DNA of 64,000 nucleotides from contig NZ_VTFT01000001.1 of assembly GCF_008244685.1 (NCBI RefSeq), positions 847,248 to 911,247 on the forward strand. Reading direction: 5' to 3'. Shown here in pieces: positions 17,122 through 28,539 of the stretch. The stretch comes from Luteimonas viscosa (GTDB lineage: Bacteria; Pseudomonadota; Gammaproteobacteria; Xanthomonadales; Xanthomonadaceae). The number at the start of each line of letters is the position of its first letter. Position 1 is the first letter of the stretch. Below the pieces are notes generated by a model. It did no database searches. It saw only the letters and a program-made list of their open reading frames with translations, and was not told the origin of the DNA. Both the position numbers and the translations under genes were made by a program.

Positions 17122-17694
17122 ATGGCACGGACCAGCCGCCGATCCGGCATGACCCGGCAGGACACACCCGCCGCGGACGAAATCCTGCGCCTGCGCGACA
17201 TCGACTTCGACGATGCCGCGGCGCTGCTGGCCGGCTACGGCCTGCGGCTGCTGCGCATCGACAACGGCGCGCCGATCCCCGGCAGCTACTGGGGCGAACC
17301 CGAGGCCGGCATCGTCGGCTGCGACGTGCATGCGCGCGGCGACACGCCGGTGCACTCGATGCTGCACGAGGCCTGCCACCTGATCGTGCTGCCGGCGGAG
17401 CGGCGCCAGGCGGTGCATACCGACGCCACCGATTCGGTCGAGGAAGAGGACGCGGTGTGCCTGCTGCAGGTGCTGCTCGGCGATGCCCTGCCCGGCGTCG
17501 GCCGCGATCGCGTGCTCGCCGACATGGACGCCTGGGGCTACACCTTCCGCCTCGGCAGCGCCCGCGCCTATTTCGAGCGCGATGCCGACGCCGCCTGGGC
17601 CTGGTTGCAGGCCCGGGGCTTCACCGACGCGCAGCGGCGCCTCCAGGCCCCGGTAGCCGGGCTCGCACTTGCGGAGCCTCCGCACGCGATCTAG
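17122..17694 (+). CDS. Hypothetical protein with HExxH-like motif
   Basis: 190 residues, or 181 if translation begins at the internal MTRQDTP. Family not named with certainty. The stretch HSMLHEACHLIVLP contains HEACH, a zinc-peptidase-like HExxH, and is followed by a conserved EEEDAVCLLQVLLGD in which acidic residues could complete a metal site. This resembles conserved uncharacterised Xanthomonadaceae proteins. It has no signal peptide. It lies downstream of minE but beyond a hairpin, so co-transcription is uncertain. Confidence 0.6.
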   Translation: MARTSRRSGMTRQDTPAADEILRLRDIDFDDAAALLAGYGLRLLRIDNGAPIPGSYWGEPEAGIVGCDVHARGDTPVHSMLHEACHLIVLPAERRQAVHTDATDSVEEEDAVCLLQVLLGDALPGVGRDRVLADMDAWGYTFRLGSARAYFERDADAAWAWLQARGFTDAQRRLQAPVAGLALAEPPHAI

Positions 17695-17733
17695 CCTGCG
17701 CGCACCGCTTCGCGCACCCGCCAGGAACCGCCC

Positions 17734-19770
17734 GTGATCCGTCGCCACGCCCTGCTCGTCCTCGCCATCGGCGCCAGCCTCGCCCTGTCCGCCTGCCAGC
17801 GCGAGCCCTCGCCCGCGTCCGATGCCGCCACGCCCGCCCCGGGCCAGGCGCAGGGACAACCGCAGGACGAGACCGCCGACGCCTTCGTCGCCCGCGTCAA
17901 CGCCGAGATGAAGGCGATGTACCCGGAACTGACCGCGGCGCAATGGCTTTCGAGCACCTACATCATCGACGACAGCCAGCTGCTGGCCGCCAAGGCCAAC
18001 GAGAAGTTCCTGACCACGCTCAACGGCTGGATCGAACAGTCGAAGCGGTTCGAGGGACAGGAGATGTCGCCCGAAACCGCCCGCGCGATCACCCTGCTCA
18101 AGCTCGGCACCGCGATGCCGGCACCGAAGGACCCGGTCAAGCTCGCCGAGCTGACCCGCATCGCCACGCGCATGGAGGGTATGTACGGGTCGGGCACGTA
18201 CTGCAAGACCGCCGGCGACAGCAAGAGCTGCCGCCAGCTCGGCGAACTCGAACAGGTGCTGCGCGAGGACCGCGACTACAACGCCCAGCTCGACGCCTGG
18301 CAGGGCTGGCACACCGTCTCCCAGCCGATGCGCGAGGACTACCAGCGCTTCGTGTCCCTGGTGAACGAAGGCGCGAAGGAACTCGGCTACGCCGACGCCG
18401 GCGAGATGTGGCGTTCGGGCTACGACATGTCGCCGGTCGAGCTGGCCGCGGAAACCGATCGCCTGTGGGGCCAGGTCAAGCCCCTGTACGAACAGCTGCA
18501 CTGCTATGCGCGCACGCGCCTCGAGGCGCAGTACCCGGGCCGCGGCTCGGTCGACGGACTGCTGCCCGCGCACCTGATGGGCAACATGTGGCAGCAGGAC
18601 TGGGGCAACCTCTGGGACATCCTCGCGCCGTACAGCGAGGCGCAGGCGGGCAGCCTGGACGTGACCGGTGCGCTCGAGCGCCGCTACCAGGCCGACCTCA
18701 ATACCCGGATGTCGAACGAGAACGCGCTGATCGACACCGACCGGCGGGTGGAAGTGGCGCGCGAGGCGCAACTCGAGGACGCGAAGCGGATGACCCGCCA
18801 GGCCGAGGAGTTCTACACCTCGCTGGGCATGCCGAAGCTGCCGGACAGCTACTGGGAGAAAACCCAGTTCATCAAGCCGCGCGACCGCGACGTGGTCTGC
18901 CACGCCAGCGCGTGGGACATGAACATGGACGGCGACGTGCGCACCAAGATGTGCATCAAGCCCAACGAGGAGGACTTCACCACCATCTACCACGAGCTCG
19001 GCCACGTCTACTACTACCTCGCCTACAACAAGCTGCCGCCGATGTTCCAGGGCGGCGCGCACGACGGCTTCCACGAGGCGATCGGCGACACCATCGTGCT
19101 GTCGATGACGCCGGCCTACCTGCAGTCGATCGGCCTGGTCGGCGAGCAGCAGCGCAGCGACGAGGCGCTGATCAACTCGCAGATGCGGATGGCGCTGGCG
19201 AAGGTGTCGTTCCTGCCGTTCGGGCTGATGATCGACCGCTGGCGCTGGGGCGTGTTCGACGGCTCGATCGCGCCGGCCGACTACAACAAGGCGTGGTGGG
19301 AGCTCAAGGCGAAGTACCAGGGCGTGGCCCCGGCGACGCCGCGCGGCGAGGAATTCTTCGATCCGGGCGCGAAGTACCACGTGCCGGGCAACACGCCCTA
19401 CACCCGCTACTTCCTCTCGCACGTGCTGCAGTTCCAGTTCTACAAGGCGCTGTGCGATGCCGCCGGCTACCAGGGGCCGCTGTACGAATGCAGCTTCGCC
19501 GGCAACAAGGCGGCCGGCGAGAAGTTCTGGGCGATGCTGTCGAAGGGCAACAGCCAGCCCTGGCAGCGGACCATGGCCGAACTCACCGGCGGCGAGCAGA
19601 TGGACGCCTCGGCGGTGCTGGAATACTTCGCGCCGCTGCAGGAGTGGCTGAAGACGCAGAACGAGGGCAAGACCTGCGGCTGGCAGGTGCCTGCCGCGGC
19701 GACGGCCACGCCTGCCCCGGCGCCCGCCCCGCCTGCGGAGGAAGCCGACACGCCGGCGAGCGGAACCTAG
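17734..19770 (+). CDS. M2 family metallopeptidase (angiotensin-converting-enzyme-like dipeptidyl carboxypeptidase), lipoprotein
   Basis: 678 residues from a GTG start with AGGAAC upstream. A lipoprotein signal (LAIGASLALSAC) is followed by an Ala/Pro/Gln-rich spacer and a full M2 domain. The zinc site is HELGHVYYYLAY with the third ligand in HEAIGDTIVLS. Flanking signatures include AWDMNMDGDVRTKMC, YFLSHVLQFQFYKALC and the substrate-binding Tyr region near the C-terminus. The family removes C-terminal dipeptides; it is probably periplasmic or surface-bound here. It is the first of three consecutive secreted peptidase genes on this strand. Confidence 0.93.
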   Translation: MIRRHALLVLAIGASLALSACQREPSPASDAATPAPGQAQGQPQDETADAFVARVNAEMKAMYPELTAAQWLSSTYIIDDSQLLAAKANEKFLTTLNGWIEQSKRFEGQEMSPETARAITLLKLGTAMPAPKDPVKLAELTRIATRMEGMYGSGTYCKTAGDSKSCRQLGELEQVLREDRDYNAQLDAWQGWHTVSQPMREDYQRFVSLVNEGAKELGYADAGEMWRSGYDMSPVELAAETDRLWGQVKPLYEQLHCYARTRLEAQYPGRGSVDGLLPAHLMGNMWQQDWGNLWDILAPYSEAQAGSLDVTGALERRYQADLNTRMSNENALIDTDRRVEVAREAQLEDAKRMTRQAEEFYTSLGMPKLPDSYWEKTQFIKPRDRDVVCHASAWDMNMDGDVRTKMCIKPNEEDFTTIYHELGHVYYYLAYNKLPPMFQGGAHDGFHEAIGDTIVLSMTPAYLQSIGLVGEQQRSDEALINSQMRMALAKVSFLPFGLMIDRWRWGVFDGSIAPADYNKAWWELKAKYQGVAPATPRGEEFFDPGAKYHVPGNTPYTRYFLSHVLQFQFYKALCDAAGYQGPLYECSFAGNKAAGEKFWAMLSKGNSQPWQRTMAELTGGEQMDASAVLEYFAPLQEWLKTQNEGKTCGWQVPAAATATPAPAPAPPAEEADTPASGT

Positions 19771-19858
19771 GCGGCACCCGGTCAGGGGGTCGCCGCCTGC
19801 CCGCCGACACGCGCCCGCCACGCTCGCCTATGATTGGGGCCTGATTACGGGGGGTCGA

Positions 19859-21295
19859 ATGTCGAGAGTCCGCTTCACGATGCTGTCTTGCGTGGCCGCA
19901 TTGCTTGCCATAGCGACCACGGCCACCGCCGCGGACGCGCCACGCGTGCGCGGTGAACCCAGCCGCACGCCCGTGGCCAGGACGGCCGTGGCGTGGCGTG
20001 CCGCCGGCCCGGCCGAGTCGGCGGTCACGCGCCTGAGCTACGGCGAAATGTCCGCGCAGCGGATCCTGAAGCTGCATCAGTACAACGCCGGCCGCCGGGG
20101 CAAGCCGTTGCGGATCGGCATCGCCCGCGAAGCGTCGGCCGAGACCGCGACCCGCGGCCTGCCACCGCCGCGCTGGACCGTCCAGCCCGACGGCAGCGCG
20201 GTCGCACGTCTCGAGTTCTTCTCGCCCCTGGCGTACGGCGTCCGCGCTGGCCTGGCCGTGGAAGCGCTGGATCCGCGCGCGGAGCTGCGTTTCAGCGGGT
20301 CGGCGCGGCCCGGCAAGGTGGTCGCGGCGATGGATGGCCGCCAGGTTCGCCGCCTCACCGGCGACGACGGCCTGTTCTGGACGCCCGCCACCGAAGGCGA
20401 ACGCCAGGTCGTGGAGATCTGGCTGCCCGTGGGCGTCTCGCCCTCCGCCATCCGTCTCGACGCGCCCCGGCTCAGCCACCTGATGACCAATGCGGTCGAC
20501 GGCTTCAAGATCCTCAAGGACATCGGCGCCTCGGGCAGTTGCAACATCGACACCGTCTGCCGCGTGGGCCAGCTCGGCCAGGTCTTCGTCGACGCCAAGG
20601 CGGCTGTGGCGCGCATGACGTTCGTGAAGCAGGGAAGCAGCTACTACTGCACGGGAACCCTGCTCAACGACACCGACCCCGGCACCCAGGTCCCCTACTT
20701 CCACACCGCCAACCACTGCATCGGATCCCAGGCGGTCGCCTCGACGCTCAACACCTACTGGAACTTCGAGTCCACGACGTGCAATGTCGATGTCGCCGCC
20801 GATCCGGTCCAGCTCAGTGGCGGCGCCGACCACCTCCACTCGAGCGCGGAGACCGACGGCGCCCTGCTGCGCCTGCGCGACGCCGCGCCGGCCGGCACGG
20901 CCTTCGCCGGGTGGGATGCGGGGGCTCTGACCGCTTCGGCCAGCGTGACGGCGATCCACCACCCCGGCGGCGATCTCAAGAAGGTGTCGTTCGGCCAGCA
21001 CCTGCCGGCCGACAGCGACGGGCAGCACCATGCGGCGGGGTGGCTGGAAGGCACCACCGAACGCGGCAGCAGCGGCTCGGGCCTGTTCACTCTGGCGGCC
21101 GACGGCTACTACCTGCGCGGCGGCCTTTACGGCGGTGACGCGTCGTGTGCGAACACCGGCTCGCTGAGCGACCCGGAAAACATCGACTGGTACTCGCGCT
21201 TCGACGTCGACTTTCCCAACATCCAGCAGTACCTCGCGCCGGTGTCGACCACGGCCCGACGCAGGAACGGGTCGCATCCCCTCGCACCGCCCTGA
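19859..21295 (+). CDS. Secreted trypsin-like serine protease (lysyl endopeptidase-like)
   Basis: 478 residues. A signal peptide (MLSCVAALLAIATTATAA) and a propeptide of about 150 residues precede a chymotrypsin-fold domain. His is in FHTANHCIG, Asp in SAETDGALLRL and Ser in TERGSSGSGLF. Cys pairs and the ordering (CNIDTVCR, YYCTGTLLND) resemble Achromobacter/Lysobacter lysyl endopeptidase. The protein ends in a basic tail, ARRRNGSHPLAPP. GGGGGG precedes the start. Secreted protein degradation is the likely role. Confidence 0.88.
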   Translation: MSRVRFTMLSCVAALLAIATTATAADAPRVRGEPSRTPVARTAVAWRAAGPAESAVTRLSYGEMSAQRILKLHQYNAGRRGKPLRIGIAREASAETATRGLPPPRWTVQPDGSAVARLEFFSPLAYGVRAGLAVEALDPRAELRFSGSARPGKVVAAMDGRQVRRLTGDDGLFWTPATEGERQVVEIWLPVGVSPSAIRLDAPRLSHLMTNAVDGFKILKDIGASGSCNIDTVCRVGQLGQVFVDAKAAVARMTFVKQGSSYYCTGTLLNDTDPGTQVPYFHTANHCIGSQAVASTLNTYWNFESTTCNVDVAADPVQLSGGADHLHSSAETDGALLRLRDAAPAGTAFAGWDAGALTASASVTAIHHPGGDLKKVSFGQHLPADSDGQHHAAGWLEGTTERGSSGSGLFTLAADGYYLRGGLYGGDASCANTGSLSDPENIDWYSRFDVDFPNIQQYLAPVSTTARRRNGSHPLAPP

Positions 21296-21380
21296 AACGG
21301 GTGCCTGCGGCGGGTCGCCGGGACCTCAATCGATGCTGGTCGCGCCGGCGCAGGCCGGCACCCGGCAGCATGGAGCCCTC

Positions 21381-22898
21381 ATGGCACGATCGTCGCACGT
21401 CGTTTCCCTCCTGCTGGCGGCCGCCTGCGCGCTCGGCGCGCCTGCCGCATCGAACGCTGGCGGGCGCGCACCGGAATCGCGCGCGGGAGCCTTCCTCGCG
21501 ACCGTCGCGCCGCACCGGTACGAGCGCGTACCCGTCGCGCGCCAGCACGAAGATCCTTTCGCCAAGGTCCATCTCGTCACCTCGCGCGCGTTGTACGACG
21601 GCGGAATCGCCACCCACGCGCGCAAGACCGCGACGCTTCGCGACAGCCTCGGCAGCGAGCTGGTGCTCGCGGAGGCGCAGGCCTGGCAGTTGCCGGAGAT
21701 CAGCCACGGCATTCACGAACGCGAACGCCACTGCGGCGGGTATTTCGCGTTCGCCACGCGCGCCGAAGCCGAGGCCTTCCTGCGACAGGATCGTTCGCGC
21801 CAGGCGTTGCAGGCCAAGGCGCTGGCCGACTACGCCATCGACAATGCCGCCACGGTGGCGCCATGGCTGCCGCAGGTGCAGGAAGCCAACATCCTCGGCA
21901 GCATCCGCCACCTGTCCACCGCCTGGCCGAACCGTTATTACGCCAGCACGCACGGCCATAGCGCCGCGCTGTGGATCCGCGACACCTGGCTGGCGCTGGC
22001 GACCGGCCGCAGCGACGTCAGCGCCGAACTGTTCACCGCCTGCGGCAGCTGCGGCGGGCAACCCTCGGTGATCCTGACCGTGCGCGGCAGCGAACTGCCG
22101 CACGAGGTGGTCGTGGTCGGCGGCCACCTCGACTCCATTTCCAACAGCGGCAGCGGCAACGCGATGAACGCGCCGGGCGCGGACGACGACGCCTCCGGCA
22201 TCGCCACCATCACCGAGATCATCCGCATCGCGCTGGCCGACGGCTGGCGGCCGAAGCGCACCATCAAGTTCATGGGCTACGCGGCCGAGGAGGTGGGGCT
22301 GCGCGGCTCCAATGCCATCGCGCAGTCGTTCCGCGCGCAGGGCGTCGAGGTGGTCGGCGTGCTGCAGCTGGACATGACCAACTACGCCGCCGGCAGCCAG
22401 TACGCGATGCGGCTGATGACCGACAACTCCAACCCGACGCTCCAGGATTTCGTCGCCCGCCTGTTCGACAGCTACCTCGCCCCGCTCGGCCTCACCCGCG
22501 GCTACGACACCTGCGGCTACGCCTGTTCCGACCATGCATCGTGGACCGCCGCCGGCTACCCGGCGGCGATGATGGCCGAACCGACCTTCTTCAACCGCCT
22601 GCACACCACCACCGACACGGTGGCCTACCTGGGCGCCCGCGCCGCGGTGAGCGCGAACTTCGCGAAGCTCGGGCTGGCCTTCGTCGGCGAGCTCGGCAAG
22701 ACCCACGTTCCGCCCCCGCGGCGGCGCAACGGTGCGCAGCCGCTGGCACCCGCCACCGCGGTGGGCGTGACCGCATCGCAGGCCCCCGATGCCGCCGCCC
22801 GGCCGGCGGCAGCACGCGTCGACGCACGGATGTCGCCGGTGACGCTGGTGCCGCTGCTGCGCCTGGACCCACGCCAGAGGGAACCGGCAGAACGCTAG
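21381..22898 (+). CDS. Secreted M28 family aminopeptidase
   Basis: 505 residues from MARSSHVV, chosen because it starts a signal peptide (VVSLLLAAACALGAPAASNA) and has GGAGCCC upstream; an upstream ATG would add 16 unlikely residues. The M28 zinc sites are clear: VVVGGHLDSI, GADDDASGIATI, GYAAEEVGLRG, LQLDMTNY and YACSDHASW. This matches the leucine aminopeptidases secreted by Xanthomonas and Vibrio. The region from about residue 445 repeats the tail motif of the preceding protease (PRRRNGAQPLAP), then continues for 50 Ala-rich residues. Confidence 0.88.
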   Translation: MARSSHVVSLLLAAACALGAPAASNAGGRAPESRAGAFLATVAPHRYERVPVARQHEDPFAKVHLVTSRALYDGGIATHARKTATLRDSLGSELVLAEAQAWQLPEISHGIHERERHCGGYFAFATRAEAEAFLRQDRSRQALQAKALADYAIDNAATVAPWLPQVQEANILGSIRHLSTAWPNRYYASTHGHSAALWIRDTWLALATGRSDVSAELFTACGSCGGQPSVILTVRGSELPHEVVVVGGHLDSISNSGSGNAMNAPGADDDASGIATITEIIRIALADGWRPKRTIKFMGYAAEEVGLRGSNAIAQSFRAQGVEVVGVLQLDMTNYAAGSQYAMRLMTDNSNPTLQDFVARLFDSYLAPLGLTRGYDTCGYACSDHASWTAAGYPAAMMAEPTFFNRLHTTTDTVAYLGARAAVSANFAKLGLAFVGELGKTHVPPPRRRNGAQPLAPATAVGVTASQAPDAAARPAAARVDARMSPVTLVPLLRLDPRQREPAER

Positions 22899-22984
22899 CA
22901 GCTCCGGGCGGGATGCCCTGGCTGGCGCGGCGGGGATCCATGCGTGGCCGCGCAGGGCAGGCAAGGGCAGATCCCTCGCTGCTC

Positions 22985-23068
22985 GGGATGACAGGAGCTG
23001 CGCTGGGGCTGACAGGAGCTGCGGCCGGGATGACGGGAGCTGTGGCAAGGAGGACATGAGCTGCGGCA
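22985..23068. repeat. Tandem 21-bp repeat, four units
   Basis: Four consecutive 21-bp units, of the type GGGATGACAGGAGCTGCGCTG, decay towards the right (GGGCTGACAGGAGC..., GGGATGACGGGAGC..., AGGAGGACATGAGC...). They lie in the 267-bp gap between the M28 gene and the convergent exporter gene. Nothing else is visible in the gap. Confidence 0.7.
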
Positions 23069-23165
23069 GCGATCACAGGAGGCGTGCCATCGCAGCCACG
23101 GGGCGCGATCGGACGCGCGACACGATGCGTTCGGACGGACGGCATCGAAGCAGTCGGCGTCACCG

Positions 23166-24416
23166 CTACAACTGCCCGGTCGGCTCCATTTCCGCGGGGG
23201 CCTGCGGGCAGGCCGGTGGCGTCCGCCCGCGCCGGCTCTCCCAGCGCCAGAACACCCAGCCCGCCAGCACGAATGCGGCCGCCAGCAGCGCAAGGTGCAG
23301 CGGATCGTGGCTGACCAGCGGCGACAACACGCCCGCCAGCAGCGCGTTGAGCACCAGCCCGGTGAAGGCCTGCAGCGACGACGCCGAGCCACGCTGGCGC
23401 GGGTACATGTCGAGGATGGCGAGGGTCAGGATCGGAAACACCAGCGCAATGCCGAACGCGTTGAGGACCATCGGCAGCACCGCCCAGGGCACGGCCGGCT
23501 GCGCGACCAGCGCGCTGTAGGCGACGTTCCCCGCCATCGCCGCCGCGCTGCAGGCGAAGCCGATGTTGACCAGCCGGGTGCCGCTGATCCTGCCCGCCGC
23601 ACGGCCGGACACGAACGCGCCGAGCATCATCCCGCTGATCATCGGGATGAAGAACCAGCCGAACTGGCGCTCGTCGAGCCTGAGCAGGTCGAGCACGAAC
23701 GCCGGCGCGGAAGCGATGTACAGGAACAGCGCGGCGAAATTGAATGCGCCCGCGGCAGCGAGTCGCTGGAACCGCGGGTTGAGCGCGATGTATGCGTAGT
23801 CGCGCAACAGCTTGCGCGGCGCCGGCGACAGGCGCGCGTCGGGCGCCAGGGTTTCGGGCAGCCAGCGCCAGGTGGCGAGCATCAGCAGTACCGAGAAGCC
23901 GACCAGGAACCAGAAGATCAGCGGCCAGCGGCCCCAGCCCAGCAGCCAGCCGCCGATGATCGGCGCGATCGCGGGGGCCGCGCCGAAGATCATCGAGACC
24001 TGGCTCATCAGCCGCTGCGCGTCGTCGCCGTGCAGCACGTCGCGGATCACCGCTCGACCGACGATCAGGCCCACACCCGCCGACAGTCCCTGCAGCGCGC
24101 GGAACACGAGCAGGGTGGGCAGGCTTTCGGCCAGCGCGCAACCCACCGAGGACAGGGTGAACACCGCCAGCCCGGCCAGGATCACGCGCCTGCGGCCGAC
24201 GATGTCCGACAGCGGACCATGCACCAGGCTCATCAGCGCATAGGCGATCAGGTACACGCTGATCGTCTGCTGCATCGCCAGCTTGTCGGCTCCCAGGTCG
24301 GCGCCCATCGCCGGGAACGCCGGGAAGATGGTGTCGATCGAGAACGGCCCGAACATCGCCAGGCCGGCGAGCAGCAGCGCCAGACGGCGCAGCCGAAGGT
24401 GCGCAGCGGCGCTCAC
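23166..24416 (-). CDS. Bcr/CflA family multidrug efflux MFS transporter
   Basis: 416 residues with twelve hydrophobic segments. The start is a GTG that overlaps the preceding stop (GTGA). Signatures: FSIDTIFPAFPAMGADLG in the first segment, HGPLSDIVGRRRVILAGL as the conserved MFS loop, and VIRDVLHGDDAQRLMS typical of the Bcr/CflA subgroup. It exports drugs such as bicyclomycin or chloramphenicol by proton antiport; the substrate cannot be predicted. The gene is coupled to an upstream membrane protein of unknown function. Confidence 0.9.
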   Translation of the reverse strand: MSAAAHLRLRRLALLLAGLAMFGPFSIDTIFPAFPAMGADLGADKLAMQQTISVYLIAYALMSLVHGPLSDIVGRRRVILAGLAVFTLSSVGCALAESLPTLLVFRALQGLSAGVGLIVGRAVIRDVLHGDDAQRLMSQVSMIFGAAPAIAPIIGGWLLGWGRWPLIFWFLVGFSVLLMLATWRWLPETLAPDARLSPAPRKLLRDYAYIALNPRFQRLAAAGAFNFAALFLYIASAPAFVLDLLRLDERQFGWFFIPMISGMMLGAFVSGRAAGRISGTRLVNIGFACSAAAMAGNVAYSALVAQPAVPWAVLPMVLNAFGIALVFPILTLAILDMYPRQRGSASSLQAFTGLVLNALLAGVLSPLVSHDPLHLALLAAAFVLAGWVFWRWESRRGRTPPACPQAPAEMEPTGQL

Positions 24417-25144
24417 CGGGCAGGGACGTCCGCTGCCCGCGTCGGATCCGGCGTCCGTTCGGCGGGCACCGGCGGAGGCAGCGGGCGCATGCGCGTGATC
24501 GACTCGATCGGCACGACTTCGGCCAGGCCCCGCCCGGGATCCCACAGGAACACATAGGCGCTGCTGGTGCCGAGCATGCGCCAGTCTCCGGCGAGCGGCG
24601 CGTCGGCCAGGTGGACCTGGACAGCCGCCCCGCCCCCCGCCTGGATCCGCTCGGCGCGCGTGGTGCTGGTGGAGAACAGCACGATGCCCATGGCGAACAG
24701 TGCGCTCACCGTCGCCATGGTCTCGGGATGCAGCCACAGGTACGCCCACCAGTCGCTGCGTCGGGGGAAGAACAGGCGGAACCACCAGCGGCGGTCAAGC
24801 TGCGCCGCACGCTCGGGGTTGCGGCGCCTCCAGCGTTCGGGTAGCAGCACCAGCAGCGAAGCCAGCAGCGTCCATCCGAGCAGGGCCAGGTAGACCGGCC
24901 GGCGCAGGCCGGAGACGAAGTAGTCGCTGCTCTGCAGGAATTCCAGGATCGGGATGTCGAAGCGGCGGTAGAACCAGTACAGGTCCCACAGCCCCACGAT
25001 CGAGACGAACAGGTAGCTGCAGGTCACCAGCAGCATCGGTTCGCGCCGGAACACGTCCCACAGCCGACGGACGACGGACCGGTCGGCGTCCGCTTCCACG
25101 CTCGGAAGGGCGGGTATCGGGGCTGGCGCTGGTGTCGTGTTCAC
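24413..25144 (-). CDS. Hypothetical membrane protein
   Basis: 243 residues, not recognised. It has three hydrophobic segments (LLVTCSYLFVSIVGLWDLYW, PVYLALLGWTLLASLLVLL and MATVSALFAMGIVLFST). A C-terminal outer or periplasmic part (VQVHLADAPLAGDWRMLGTS, YVFLWDPGRGLAEVVPIESI) ends in a Pro-rich tail. The stop overlaps the exporter start, so the two genes are translationally coupled. Confidence 0.65.
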   Translation of the reverse strand: MNTTPAPAPIPALPSVEADADRSVVRRLWDVFRREPMLLVTCSYLFVSIVGLWDLYWFYRRFDIPILEFLQSSDYFVSGLRRPVYLALLGWTLLASLLVLLPERWRRRNPERAAQLDRRWWFRLFFPRRSDWWAYLWLHPETMATVSALFAMGIVLFSTSTTRAERIQAGGGAAVQVHLADAPLAGDWRMLGTSSAYVFLWDPGRGLAEVVPIESITRMRPLPPPVPAERTPDPTRAADVPAR

Positions 25145-25240
25145 GCGGATCCTCGTGGCGTCTGCCGTTCAGGGTAGCAAGACACCCGACGCCGGCGACG
25201 CGCGGCACGTGACGGCCGCGGTTTCCCCGCCGCGCGGGGC

Positions 25241-25246
25241 TATAAT
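25241..25246 (+). promoter_or_regulatory. -10 box of the glycine riboswitch/gcvP transcript
   Basis: TATAAT, a perfect -10 hexamer, in an otherwise GC-rich stretch about 10 bp before the first paired base of the glycine aptamer. No good -35 is seen at 17 bp. Confidence 0.6.
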
Positions 25247-25255
25247 CGCCCCGCA

Positions 25256-25455
25256 GTCCGGTGGGAGAAGCGTGGGCCCCGGCCCCCGCTGCCGAAGGCG
25301 CAAACGCCCGTAATCGCTCAGGCCCGATACCACCGGACGCGGCAAACACTCTGGAGAGACCGACCGGCACCGCCGGAACCGGCGCCGAAGGGGCAAGAAG
25401 CGCGCGATCCTCGTCCGTGCGCTTCCAAACTCTCAGGCCAAAGGACAGAGGGGCA
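25256..25455 (+). ncRNA. Tandem glycine riboswitch
   Basis: There are two consecutive aptamers. Aptamer I is closed by TCCGGTGG with CCACCGGA (25256-25337) and contains GGGAGAAGC, GCCGAAGGCGCAA and GCTCAGGC. Aptamer II (about 25347-25453) has the canonical CTGGAGAGACC, GCCGAAGGGGCAAGAAGCGC and AAACTCTCAGGCCAAAGGAC. A CGCCGG-AA-CCGGCG hairpin follows at 25459-25472 and may be part of the expression platform. Glycine riboswitches normally turn on glycine cleavage genes when glycine is abundant; gcvP starts about 95 bp downstream. Confidence 0.95.
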
Positions 25456-25548
25456 CTTCGCCGGAACCGGCGTGCACGCCTTTCGTCGTCCTGCACTGGC
25501 GATGTCGGATGCACCCGGCCCTGCTCCCGCCCCTGCCGGATGCCCGCC

Positions 25549-28491
<2,943 letters not shown>

Positions 28492-28506
28492 CCCGCGTGG
28501 CCGCCA

Positions 28507-28526
28507 CCGGCCGGTACGCCGGCCGG
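28507..28526. terminator. Possible shared terminator hairpin between gcvP and the EAL gene
   Basis: CCGGCCGG-TACG-CCGGCCGG, an 8-bp perfect stem with a TACG loop, lies in the 48-bp gap between two convergent stops. There is no T-run, so termination is only inferred from position and stability. Confidence 0.4.
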
Positions 28527-28539
28527 GCGGCTCCCGACG

